23,009 bases of DNA from DATJGR01 sp032124855 (GCA_032124855.1 JAQBCT010000242.1:1-23009), one strand, 5' to 3'; positions 1-7,134 are shown, numbered from the stretch's first letter. Notes: generated from the letters alone by a model not told the origin. Numbers and translations are program-made.

Positions 1-171
1 CTGCCACTGTGGGGCCTGAGGCCAGTGAGTGTTGGAGTGATGTGTGGTGCAGTGATGATGGCACTCCTGTGAAGTTCTGGATCAGCTTGCCCTTCTCATG
101 TCTCTGCAGGCCTGCACTGTGGAAGACTGCGTTGCCAAGGATGCAGAACATGTCTGGTTCCTTCATGTGGG
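1..171. other. Foreign-looking terminal segment (probable chimeric contig end)
   Basis: On the minus strand the AspRS reading frame stays open through this segment, but the protein stops resembling AspRS after about residue 251. The expected continuation of the catalytic domain is replaced by an unrelated peptide rich in Ser, His, Gly and Thr. Codons such as TCA, ACA, GCA, CCA and AGA, rare in the neighbouring genes, become common. I see no insertion sequence end, direct repeat or integrase that would explain a natural junction. The style reminds me of eukaryotic or unrelated-replicon DNA, but I cannot identify it. The breakpoint is placed at about 165-175 from the loss of protein similarity, so it is approximate. 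Confidence 0.6.
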
Positions 172-925
172 TCTCGATCAGCACCATGATGTCGTTTTCG
201 TCGACGAACGACGCCTCAACGTCTATTTGCGTGAACTCGGGTTGGCGCTCGGCTCTGAGGTCCTCGTCGCGAAAACACCGCGCCACCTGATAGTACTTAT
301 CCATGCCCGCCACCATCAGCAGCTGCTTGAACAACTGTGGTGACTGCGGCAGTGCGAAGAAATGGCCAGCGTGCGTGCGGCTGGGCACCAGATAGTCGCG
401 TGCCCCTTCCGGCGTGGCCTTGGTGAGGATCGGCGTTTCGATGTCGATGAATCCCGCTTCCTCGAGGTGCGATCGCACCACAGATATGATCTTTGCGCGC
501 ATTCGCAGGCGGTGCTGCATTTCAGGCCGGCGCAGATCCAGATAGCGATAGCGCAGGCGAATGTCTTCGCCCGCATCCGAGTATGCATCCAGTTGAAACG
601 GCGGCGTCGCCGAGGCGTTGAGGATTTCGAGTTGCGCACCCAGCACTTCGATTTCGCCAGTGACCATATCCGGATTGATGGTGCCGGCTGGACGCGGCCG
701 CACGCGGCCGGTGATGCGCAGCACGAATTCGTTGCGCACCCTGTCGGCCATCGCGAAGCTGGTTTCCACGTCTGGATCGTAGACCACCTGCACGATGCCA
801 GAGCGATCGCGCACGTCTAAGAAGATCACCCCGCCATGGTCGCGGCGTCGGTGTACCCAACCACAAAGTTCAACCTCGGTGGCAACGTGGGATGCGTTGA
901 GTTCACCACAGTAGTGACTGCGCAT
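172..925 (-). CDS. aspS: Aspartyl-tRNA synthetase, 3'-truncated (about 251 of roughly 590 residues)
   Basis: Class II synthetase that charges tRNA-Asp in the cytoplasm. The ATG at 925 starts MRSHYCGELN, a typical AspRS N-terminus. The OB-fold anticodon-binding domain occupies about residues 1-105 (CGWVHRRRDHGGVIFLD). The catalytic domain follows with RYRYLDLRRP at about 126-134, the ATPEGARDYLVPSR region at 170-183 and motif 2, ARCFRDEDLRAERQPEFTQ, at 215-233. Similarity ends at about residue 251, where the foreign segment begins, so the rest of the catalytic domain with its bacterial insertion domain and motif 3 is missing. His30 and Gly81 match the residues linked to relaxed, non-discriminating charging in Pseudomonas AspRS. 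An AGGA element lies shortly before the ATG. The gene lies 125 bases downstream of fmdB on the same strand. Identification is firm; the broken end is probably not biological. Confidence 0.93.
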
Positions 926-1050
926 AGGAGTGTCCTGATGATCGAAACAAGCCCGCGGGGAGGTGGCAGGCCGCGCGGGGCGGCAGCCTACCATAAGTGC
1001 TGCAATCCAAGCGCGCATGCCGCGCTCCATTGGCGCCGCGCGCTGGAGAT

Positions 1051-1485
1051 TCAGTCCTTCGGCGGTTTGGACTTCGCGCTCGACTGGCTGTCGGTTTTCT
1101 TGGTTGGTTCGGCTGGTTTGGCTGCTTTAGCCGTGGTCGACGAATCCTTGCCGGCCCCTTCTTTTGCTGGTTTTGACGAGGTTTCGCCTGCGCCGCTGTC
1201 GCCTTTCGTCGTCGCGCTTTCCTTCGCATCGGATTTCGCGCCATCGCTACCGCTGGACGGCGCATCGCCGCCATCATCGCGCCCGGCAACGTTCCGTTTG
1301 TCGCCAGATTTGAAATCTGTTTCATACCAGCCGCCGCCCTTCAATCGAAAGGCTACTGCAGAGATCTTCTTGTGCAGCTGATCCTTGCCGCACTCGGGAC
1401 ATTGCGTCAGCACGGGCTCGCTGATTTTCTGAATCGTCTCGAACTCGTGCTCACACGCACGACACTGATATTCGTAAATGGGCAT
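1051..1485 (-). CDS. fmdB: FmdB-type zinc-ribbon protein with long low-complexity tail
   Basis: Small zinc-ribbon protein of 144 residues. The start MPIYEYQC is diagnostic of the FmdB/regulatory zinc-ribbon family, so the ATG at 1485 is preferred over an upstream in-frame codon. Two CxxC pairs, Cys8/Cys11 and Cys29/Cys32, can bind one zinc ion. A conserved-looking GGGWYETDFKS stretch follows at about residues 50-60. Residues 65-144 form a Ser/Ala/Lys/Asp-rich disordered tail, longer than in the compact members of the family, which are often 70-110 residues. Its position just upstream of aspS is common in proteobacteria; a DUF502 membrane protein gene often found between them is absent here. 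The molecular function of the family is poorly defined. Despite the name, formamidase regulation should not be assumed. Confidence 0.88.
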   Translation of the reverse strand: MPIYEYQCRACEHEFETIQKISEPVLTQCPECGKDQLHKKISAVAFRLKGGGWYETDFKSGDKRNVAGRDDGGDAPSSGSDGAKSDAKESATTKGDSGAGETSSKPAKEGAGKDSSTTAKAAKPAEPTKKTDSQSSAKSKPPKD

Positions 1486-1521
1486 CTTCAAAATCCTGGC
1501 ATGACAACAACACAATCTTCT

Positions 1522-1549
1522 CGTGCAACCTCACCATTGGAGTTGCACG
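1522..1549. repeat. Perfect 8-base inverted repeat upstream of fmdB
   Basis: CGTGCAAC at 1522-1529 and GTTGCACG at 1542-1549 are perfect inverse complements separated by 12 bases. The repeat ends 37 bases upstream of the fmdB start. No T-tract follows, so it is not a canonical terminator. It could be an operator for fmdB-aspS or a leader hairpin; the sequence alone does not decide. Confidence 0.4.
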
Positions 1550-1639
1550 TACTCACTTCAACGACATCGCCGCAGATTTGAGCGGCGCTAGGATAATGAA
1601 AAAACCCCGCGAAAACATTGAAAAAACGCCATCGTTGCC

Positions 1640-1668
1640 TTGCTAGGGTGTAGTGGATGAGCTATAAA
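1640..1668 (+). promoter_or_regulatory. Probable sigma70 promoter of the HU-like gene
   Basis: TTGCTA at 1640-1645 and TATAAA at 1663-1668 are separated by exactly 17 bases and match the -35 and -10 consensus at 4 and 5 of 6 positions. Transcription would begin near 1675, giving a 5' leader of about 120 bases before the start codon at 1796. Confidence 0.55.
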
Positions 1669-1795
1669 GCGCGCTCATTGGGGAGCCGAATAACGTTGTT
1701 GTTTGCAAAGGTCCCTCATAGTGATGGGTTGGATGTCCGTCAGTAGTTGAACGCGGTTCACTCAACCCCGACTTCAATCAGCATAGGGAACGCGA

Positions 1796-2302
1796 ATGGC
1801 AAAGAAAAAGGCTCCAGCAAAAAAAGCTCCGAAGAAGAAAGCGCCTGCTAAGAAAAAGGCGTCCGCCAAGAAGAAAAAAGCACCAGCCAAGCGAAAGGCA
1901 GCCGCCCGACGCCCAACCGTAAAGAAGGCCGCCGCTAAGAAAAAAGCTGCAAAAAAGACCGCAGCAAAGAAGGCCTCCTCCAGCAAGGGACCCATAACCC
2001 AGAAGATGACGAAGACCGGCATTCTCAATGAGATTGCCGAAGCAACCTCGCTGACCCGCAAGCAGGTTGACGCCGTCCTCGAAGAGCTGGAGTCGCTGAT
2101 CAAACGTCATATCAACAAGCGCGGCGTGGGTGAATTCACTCTGCCGGGTCTGTTGAAAGTACGTGCGGTAAAACGCCCTGCCACCAAGAAGAGAATGGGC
2201 CGCAACCCAGCCACCGGCGCAGAGATCATGATCGGCGCCAAGCCGGCATCGATTCGCGTCCGTGTTGCTGCGCTGAAGCGCCTCAAGGAAATGGTCGGCT
2301 GA
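1796..2302 (+). CDS. HU-family nucleoid protein with histone H1-like Lys/Ala-rich N-terminal tail
   Basis: A 168-residue DNA-binding protein made of two parts. Residues 1-64 are almost entirely Lys, Ala, Pro and Arg in KKAPAKK-like repeats, resembling eukaryotic H1 tails and the AlgP/H1-like proteins of gammaproteobacteria. Residues 67-168 form an HU/IHF fold: helices at about 72-107, then the beta-arm region with the GRNPATG signature at 135-141, including the proline (Pro138) that intercalates into DNA in HU and IHF. The ATG at 1796 is preceded by AGGGAA at 1785-1790. The gene stands alone with its own promoter and a strong terminator. A role in chromosome compaction or regulation is expected; the tail probably adds sequence-independent DNA binding. 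HU itself is about 90 residues, so this is not the ordinary hupA/hupB product. Confidence 0.9.
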   Translation: MAKKKAPAKKAPKKKAPAKKKASAKKKKAPAKRKAAARRPTVKKAAAKKKAAKKTAAKKASSSKGPITQKMTKTGILNEIAEATSLTRKQVDAVLEELESLIKRHINKRGVGEFTLPGLLKVRAVKRPATKKRMGRNPATGAEIMIGAKPASIRVRVAALKRLKEMVG

Positions 2303-2323
2303 GTCTCGACTCAATCCGATTCG

Positions 2324-2352
2324 AAGGGCCGTCCAAGACGGCCCTTTTTTTT
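2324..2352 (+). terminator. Rho-independent terminator after the HU-like gene
   Basis: A perfect 10-base stem, AAGGGCCGTC (2324-2333) with GACGGCCCTT (2337-2346), closes a three-base CAA loop. A run of eight T (2345-2352) overlaps the end of the stem. It lies 22 bases past the stop codon and is the clearest terminator in the window. Confidence 0.9.
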
Positions 2353-2376
2353 AGTTGATGGTTTGATTGATAGAAT
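2348..2376 (+). promoter_or_regulatory. Possible proS promoter
   Basis: TAGAAT at 2371-2376 is a 5-of-6 match to the -10 consensus and would start transcription about 20 bases before the proS ATG. Seventeen bases upstream is TTTTTA (2348-2353), a weak -35 made from the T-tract of the preceding terminator. The -10 is persuasive, the -35 is not. Confidence 0.4.
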
Positions 2377-2403
2377 GCAGGCACTCGACCTACGGACCCC
2401 ACG

Positions 2404-4116
2404 ATGCGCGCCAGCCAGTTACTCATTCCCACGCTCAAGGAAACGCCTGCGGATGCGGATATTCCCAGCCATCGCTTCATGCTGCGCGCGGGCCTCATCC
2501 GGCGCCTCGCTGCCGGCATCTATACGTGGCTGCCGCTGGGATTGCGCGTGTTGCGCAAGGTGGAAGGGATCGTCCGCGACGAGATGAACCGCAGTGGCGC
2601 CCAGGAAGTGCTGATGCCTTACGTGCAACCCGCCGAGCTGTGGCAGGAGTCACAACGCTGGGAAAAGATGGGGCCCGAGATGCTGCGGCTGCAGGATCGT
2701 CATGCGCGCGATTTCTGCTTAGGCCCCACTCACGAAGAAGTGATCACCGATATCGTGCGCCGCGAAGTGAAGAGCTACAAACAGCTACCGTGCAATCTCT
2801 ATCAGATAAATCTGAAGTTCCGCGACGAAATCCGGCCGCGCTTCGGCGTGATGCGGGCCCGCGAGTTCCTGATGAAAGACGCGTATTCGTTTCACCTGGA
2901 CGACGCGTCGTTCGAGGCAACCTATGCAGAAATGTACGACTGCTACGGCCGTATCCTGCACCGCATCGGTCTCGAGTTTCGTGCAGTGCAGGCCGACACC
3001 GGTAATATCGGCGGCAGCAGCTCGCACGAATTCCAGGTGTTGGCGGCAACCGGTGAAGACCGCATCGCGTTCAGCGACGCAAGCGACTATGCAGCGAACG
3101 TCGAGAAGGCCGAAGCCATCGCACCGCGGGGCGCAAAGGCCACAAAGATGGCGGAGCTGGTACGCACGGCGACACCGAAGCAGCACACCATCGAGCAGAT
3201 CTGCGCGTTTTTCTCGGTGGAGGCCCACCAGACTCTGAAGACCCTCATCGTCGAGGGTACCGACGGACCCGTAGCGCTGGTGCTGCGCGGCGACCACGAG
3301 CTGAACGAAATCAAAGCCCAGCACCTGCCGGCAATCGCGGCACCACTGACCTTCGCCAGTGAAGCCAGCATTCGCGCAACTGCGCACGCCGGCGTGGGTT
3401 CGCTGGGCCCGATCGGTTTGAAGATGCCGACCTACATCGATCGTAGTGCCTATGCGACATCCGATTTCATCTGCGGCGCGAATGCGGATGGCTACCACTA
3501 CTGCGGCGCCAACTGGGTGCGCGATGTCGCGGTGGATGAGCAACGCGTGGTGGATCTGCGTAACGTGGTCGATGGCGACCCGTCACCCGATGGTCGCGGC
3601 ACGCTGCACATCACGCGAGGCATCGAGGTGGGGCATATATTCCAGCTCGGCCGCAAATACAGCGAAACGCTGAATGCGACGGTGCTGGATCAGCACGGCG
3701 TGAGCCAGACACTGATCATGGGCTGTTACGGCCTGGGGGTGACCCGTCTGGTCGGCGCCATCATCGAGCAGTGTCACGACGACGACGGCATCATCTGGCC
3801 CGCGCCGGTTGCGCCGTTCGCAGTGCATCTGCTCGCGTTGAATTACAACAAATCCGATGCGGTGCGCACTGCGGCCGAGCAGCTGTACACGGACTTGCGC
3901 GCGGCCGGCATCGAAACGCTGTTGGATGATCGGGATGAGCGCCCAGGCGTCAAATTCGCCGATGCCGACCTCATCGGCGTGCCGCATCGCATCGTCATCG
4001 GTGACCGGAATCTCAAAGCCGGCGAGGTCGAGTATCGAACGCGCGCATCGGCTGATACGCTCAACCTCAAACTCGATGCCGCTGTAGCGCATGTGTGTGC
4101 TGCCATCGCAAAATGA
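2404..4116 (+). CDS. proS: Prolyl-tRNA synthetase, bacterial type with INS editing domain
   Basis: Charges tRNA-Pro with proline in the cytoplasm. The 570-residue length is close to that of the E. coli enzyme. The class II catalytic core is visible: motif 1 around 46-72, GPTHEEV at 108-114, motif 2 FRDEIRPRFGVMRAREF at 139-155, and motif 3 CYGLGVTRLVGAIIE at 441-455. Between motifs 2 and 3, about residues 224-405, lies the INS domain that hydrolyses mischarged Ala-tRNA-Pro. Lys279 sits in LKTLIVEG, the position of the lysine required for editing in the E. coli enzyme. The C-terminal anticodon-binding domain runs from about 473. The stop overlaps the next gene's ATG (ATGA, 4113-4116), so translation of the transglycosylase is probably coupled. 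I see nothing missing or altered. Confidence 0.97.
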   Translation: MRASQLLIPTLKETPADADIPSHRFMLRAGLIRRLAAGIYTWLPLGLRVLRKVEGIVRDEMNRSGAQEVLMPYVQPAELWQESQRWEKMGPEMLRLQDRHARDFCLGPTHEEVITDIVRREVKSYKQLPCNLYQINLKFRDEIRPRFGVMRAREFLMKDAYSFHLDDASFEATYAEMYDCYGRILHRIGLEFRAVQADTGNIGGSSSHEFQVLAATGEDRIAFSDASDYAANVEKAEAIAPRGAKATKMAELVRTATPKQHTIEQICAFFSVEAHQTLKTLIVEGTDGPVALVLRGDHELNEIKAQHLPAIAAPLTFASEASIRATAHAGVGSLGPIGLKMPTYIDRSAYATSDFICGANADGYHYCGANWVRDVAVDEQRVVDLRNVVDGDPSPDGRGTLHITRGIEVGHIFQLGRKYSETLNATVLDQHGVSQTLIMGCYGLGVTRLVGAIIEQCHDDDGIIWPAPVAPFAVHLLALNYNKSDAVRTAAEQLYTDLRAAGIETLLDDRDERPGVKFADADLIGVPHRIVIGDRNLKAGEVEYRTRASADTLNLKLDAAVAHVCAAIAK

Positions 4117-4775
4117 TTGAGCAAGTCGTCCGCTGCTGCTGCGCGGCATTGCTGATGGCGGCCGCGGTGTGGGCGCACGCTGAATCTGCTCCGGAGGATG
4201 TCGACCCGGCCATCATCGATGCGCTGGCGCGTTCGATGGCCGGTGAAGCCGCTGATCAGGACCATTTCGATGCGCAGGTATGGCTGCTGAGTTCAGTACC
4301 CAAGCTCGCCCGATATGTAGACGATGAGTCCGAACGCACCACAATGCTCAAGTCGATCTACCGCGAATCGAACCGCCAGCAACTGGATCCCGATCTCGTG
4401 CTGGCAGTGATGCAGATCGAAAGCGCATTCAATCGCTACGCCGTTTCGCGCGTGGGCGCCCAGGGGCTGATGCAGGTGATGCCGTTCTGGCGTAATGAGA
4501 TTGGTCGACCACAGGATAATCTCACGGAGATCGAAACCAATATCCGCTACGGCACGACGATCCTCGCGCACTACCTGAGCGTTACACGCGGAGATCTCAT
4601 CGATGCGTTGGCGCGTTACAACGGCAGTCGCGGGCGTCTGGATTATCCCGAGCTCGTGGTCTACGCCTATAGGGCGCGCTGGCAGACGCAATCCAACGAT
4701 CAACTGCCAACGCTGCAGGCCGGTTGCCTGAGCTACTCCTTAGCCGCCTGCGCGCCGATCACAAAGCGACGCTGA
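4113..4775 (+). CDS. Exported lytic transglycosylase, SLT family
   Basis: Murein-cleaving enzyme of 220 residues expected to act in the periplasm. Residues 1-23 form a signal peptide with an AHA-type cleavage site. The SLT domain runs from about 90 to 190: catalytic Glu103 in MQIESAFN, then GLMQVMP at 118-124 and ALARYNGS at 166-173, which are the classic family motifs. The ATG at 4113 overlaps the proS stop and gives a clean signal peptide, whereas an upstream in-frame codon at 4095 would lie inside proS and spoil it. The 3' end overlaps the convergent thioredoxin gene by 17 bases. It resembles small Slt/MltC-type catalytic domains without the large alpha-superhelical region of Slt70. Exact substrate preference cannot be told. 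Confidence 0.88.
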   Translation: MIEQVVRCCCAALLMAAAVWAHAESAPEDVDPAIIDALARSMAGEAADQDHFDAQVWLLSSVPKLARYVDDESERTTMLKSIYRESNRQQLDPDLVLAVMQIESAFNRYAVSRVGAQGLMQVMPFWRNEIGRPQDNLTEIETNIRYGTTILAHYLSVTRGDLIDALARYNGSRGRLDYPELVVYAYRARWQTQSNDQLPTLQAGCLSYSLAACAPITKRR

Positions 4776-5217
4776 TCCCGAGCTGTGCCTCCAGACCCAC
4801 GCGCGTCTGTGGACCCACCAGAGTTGCAACCACCGCTCCCTTTGGATTGATGACCACAGTCGTAGGCAGTACTGAAGGCAGTGCGTAGCCGAAATGGCTG
4901 CGCGGATCCGTCTCCATCACAGGGAATTCGACGCCCAATTTTGCGATCAAGGCGAGCAGTGCTTCGCCTCGCAAGCCATCGTAGTTGATGCCCACCACGC
5001 GCACACCCTGGCCGTCGATCGCGGCGTTGAGATCATTGAGCTGCGGAATTTCTTCGCGACACGGTGCACACCATTCGGCCCAGTAGTTGATCAGCACCCA
5101 GCGGCCGTCCCAGTCGCCGTAGCGTCCCGCTGTGCCGTCGGCGTAGCTGAAATCCGGGGGCGGCGCGCAGCACACCAGCCCGAGCAGCAAGACCGCCAGT
5201 ACGCTACGCGTCAGCAC
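4759..5217 (-). CDS. TlpA-like membrane-anchored or lipid-anchored thioredoxin
   Basis: Thiol-disulfide oxidoreductase acting outside the cytoplasmic membrane. With a GTG start at 5217 it has 152 residues. Residues 4-17 are hydrophobic and end in two cysteines (16 and 17), which could be a lipobox, although Cys at -1 is unusual; otherwise this is an uncleaved anchor. The redox motif WCAPC is at 49-53 and the cis-proline loop typical of TlpA/ResA proteins (LPTTVVINPKG) follows. The start lies 14 bases inside the end of yihY, which argues for coupled translation; a GTG further upstream at 5289 would overlap yihY by 86 bases and gives an unlikely N-terminus. Its partner proteins are unknown. Related proteins serve in cytochrome c maturation or disulfide reduction. 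Confidence 0.85.
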   Translation of the reverse strand: MLTRSVLAVLLLGLVCCAPPPDFSYADGTAGRYGDWDGRWVLINYWAEWCAPCREEIPQLNDLNAAIDGQGVRVVGINYDGLRGEALLALIAKLGVEFPVMETDPRSHFGYALPSVLPTTVVINPKGAVVATLVGPQTRVGLEAQLGISVAL

Positions 5218-6430
5218 GGGGCTGCGCCGGATCGTCGGAGACCACCGCGTCGAGGTCGATCGCCAGATGCTGCGTGCCGAATTCGGCACATTCGCGCAAC
5301 GGCGCCATCAGCTTCGGCAGATCGTCGAACCCTTGCAGCCGTTCACTGACAACTCCAGCAGGCAAACGCTGGTAGAGCTCGAGCAAGGGCACGCAACGCA
5401 GATCGCGGCCCAGCACCATCTGCCCGGAATCGAGGTGGGTGACGAGTTTGAGTTCCGCGAGTACCGCGTAGGCATTGCCGCGTTCCTCCGACGACATCGG
5501 CACGGCACCATCCAGATCTGCCTGCTGCACACTTCGCCCCGCACGATGCGCGCCCTGCAGATACGCCAGCACACGGACGCACTGCACCAGCATGGGTGCG
5601 CCGTCGCTGACCACGTCGTTGCGCTCCAGCGCCAGCGTGCGCACGACGATGGCACCCGACAGCACGAGCATCCAAACCAGGTATAGCCAGGTCAGAAACA
5701 ACGGCACTGCCGCGAACGTGCCATAAATCAATTGCATGTTGAGATTGACAACGATAGCCGTGAACAGTCGTTTCGCGCCCTCGAAGAACACCATGGTCAG
5801 CAACCCACCAAGGAGCGCGTGACGGAATCGCACGCGACAGTTCGGTACTGCAAAGAACAGCACAGTGAAACCCAGCGTACTCAGCAGCGGCGGCAGGTAG
5901 GCAAGCAACGATTGGCGCATACCCACTGAATCCAGATCCGACATCAGCGGCAGCGAGATCAGGTAGGAACTCACCAGCAACCCCGCAACCAGCAGCGGAG
6001 GACCGCACGTCAACACGGCCCAGTAAGTGACGAAACGCTGCAGTCCGCGCCGCGCCTCCGTTACCTGCCAGATTTCATTGAAGGCCTGTTCGATGGTCAT
6101 CAGCATCATGTAGGCGGTGACTAACAGAATTGCGAAGCCGGCTACCGTCAGCTGACGGGCCTGATAGGCGAAGTCGTTCAGATTCTGCTGCACCACCGCC
6201 CCACCGGTGGGAATGAAATTCTCGAAGACAAAGGCCTGAATTTCGGCACCCAAGGCGGTGAAACTCGGAAATACGGACAGGATGGTGTACGACACCGTCA
6301 TCAGTGGTACCACGGCGAACAGTGTCGTATAGGTCAGCGCGGCCGCGCTGTTGAGCAGTCCGTGCGCGCGGAACTGCGCGACGATCTGCTCGAAGAACCA
6401 GCGCACACGAGCGATCAGACGGGAAATCAT
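5204..6430 (-). CDS. yihY: YihY family inner-membrane protein (UPF0761)
   Basis: Integral membrane protein of 408 residues from the family once mislabelled as RNase BN. About six hydrophobic segments can be seen at roughly 28-53, 92-114, 134-160, 176-197, 203-230 and 238-263. The family-typical stretches SAAALTYTTLFAVVPL (28-43) and the segment around IEQAFNEIW are present. Residues from about 275 form a soluble C-terminal region that looks winged-helix-like, with alternating hydrophobic residues around SSEERGNAYAVLAELKLV. This extended C-terminus occurs in gammaproteobacterial members; E. coli YihY is shorter, about 290 residues. The function is unknown; transport or envelope roles have been suggested. 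A TATAAT box lies just upstream, and the downstream thioredoxin start overlaps the yihY stop. Confidence 0.9.
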   Translation of the reverse strand: MISRLIARVRWFFEQIVAQFRAHGLLNSAAALTYTTLFAVVPLMTVSYTILSVFPSFTALGAEIQAFVFENFIPTGGAVVQQNLNDFAYQARQLTVAGFAILLVTAYMMLMTIEQAFNEIWQVTEARRGLQRFVTYWAVLTCGPPLLVAGLLVSSYLISLPLMSDLDSVGMRQSLLAYLPPLLSTLGFTVLFFAVPNCRVRFRHALLGGLLTMVFFEGAKRLFTAIVVNLNMQLIYGTFAAVPLFLTWLYLVWMLVLSGAIVVRTLALERNDVVSDGAPMLVQCVRVLAYLQGAHRAGRSVQQADLDGAVPMSSEERGNAYAVLAELKLVTHLDSGQMVLGRDLRCVPLLELYQRLPAGVVSERLQGFDDLPKLMAPLRECAEFGTQHLAIDLDAVVSDDPAQPRADA

Positions 6431-6462
6431 TGCCTCTGCGCTACAATGCCAAAACCAGCTGC

Positions 6463-6490
6463 ATTATAGGGTCGCCTGCGGATGGGCAAA
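6463..6490 (-). promoter_or_regulatory. Probable yihY promoter
   Basis: Read on the minus strand, a perfect TATAAT lies at 6468-6463. A weak -35 (TTTGCC, 6490-6485) is 16 bases upstream. Transcription would start near 6456, leaving a leader of about 25 bases. The 104-base gap to wrbA must also hold the divergent wrbA promoter, which I could not pick out. Confidence 0.5.
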
Positions 6491-6534
6491 GCCGAGAATT
6501 TGCGACCCAGTCCTGCCAATGCAATCGAGCCGCC

Positions 6535-7134
6535 GTGTCTGACTACATTCTCGTTCTCTACTACAGCCGCCAGGGATCGACAGCCGCGCTGGCGCAGCAG
6601 CTCGCACTGGGCGTCACGGGTCATGGGCGATTCGAGGCGCGCCTGCGCACTGTCCCGCCGGTGGTCACCGCCATTGAGCGCACCGCACCACCCGTGCCCA
6701 GCGACGGTGCCGTGTATTGCAGCAAAGACGATTTGGCCGGCTGCGCTGCGCTCGCATTAGGCTCACCCACCCGCTTCGGCAATATGGCTGCACCGCTGAA
6801 ACACTTTCTCGACGGCACCGGCGATCTGTGGCTGAACGGTGCGCTCGCGGGTAAACCCGCGGCGGTTTTCACCTCAACCGGCAGCCAGCACGGCGGCCAG
6901 GAGTCCACGCTGCTCACCATGTGCCTGCCGCTGCTGCACCACGGCATGATTCTGGTCGGCCTGCCCTATACCGAGCGCGCGCTCAATCAAACCACGCGCG
7001 GCGGGACACCCTACGGGGCATCGCATGTCTCAGGCGCGAATGCATCGAGCGCACTCGATCCGCTGGAGCGTGAGCTGGCGCGCGCCCTTGGAAAACGGTT
7101 GGCCGAGATCTCGGAAAAACTGGTGGCGCGATGA
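6535..7134 (+). CDS. wrbA: NAD(P)H:quinone oxidoreductase, WrbA-like flavoprotein
   Basis: FMN-dependent two-electron quinone reductase of the cytoplasm. With the GTG at 6535 the product is 199 residues, matching the roughly 198 of WrbA. The flavodoxin phosphate-binding loop is YYSRQGSTAALA (9-20). The FMN and active-site segments SPTRFGNMAAPLKHFLDGTGDLW (77-99) and TSTGSQHGGQE (113-123) are typical, and the family C-terminal block GGTPYGASHVSG is intact. An in-frame TTG at 6430 would add 35 unrelated residues overlapping the yihY start, so the shorter form is preferred. The stop overlaps the DUF2069 start in ATGA. The gene is divergent from yihY, which as I recall is also a near neighbour of wrbA in Pseudomonas. 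Confidence 0.92.
   Translation: MSDYILVLYYSRQGSTAALAQQLALGVTGHGRFEARLRTVPPVVTAIERTAPPVPSDGAVYCSKDDLAGCAALALGSPTRFGNMAAPLKHFLDGTGDLWLNGALAGKPAAVFTSTGSQHGGQESTLLTMCLPLLHHGMILVGLPYTERALNQTTRGGTPYGASHVSGANASSALDPLERELARALGKRLAEISEKLVAR

Larger units (their letters stand above)
1486..1795. other. Divergent intergenic region between fmdB and the HU-like gene
   Basis: This 310-base region carries no convincing gene. It contains an 8-base perfect inverted repeat near fmdB (1522-1549), AT-rich DNA around 1595-1627, a good sigma70-type promoter reading rightward (1640-1668) and a leader of about 120 bases with a small hairpin (TGAAC at 1748-1752, GTTCA at 1756-1760). I saw no convincing promoter for fmdB. 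Confidence 0.6.

Noticed and set aside
1..925. A full-length novel fusion protein made of AspRS and an unknown C-terminal domain
   Set aside because: The loss of essential catalytic sequence, the abrupt codon change and the similar break at the other end point to a chimeric sequence rather than a new fusion.
1618..1649. TTGAAA and TAGGGT as an alternative promoter for the HU-like gene
   Set aside because: The spacing is 20 bases and TAGGGT is a poor -10; the pair at 1640-1668 is better in both respects.
1795..2000. Tandem Lys/Ala codon repeats as a CRISPR-like or microsatellite array
   Set aside because: The repeats are degenerate codons of the H1-like tail in a long open frame, with no regular spacer structure.
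6430..6534. N-terminal extension of WrbA from a TTG at 6430
   Set aside because: The added 35 residues have no WrbA similarity and overlap the yihY start and promoter; the family N-terminus begins at the GTG at 6535.
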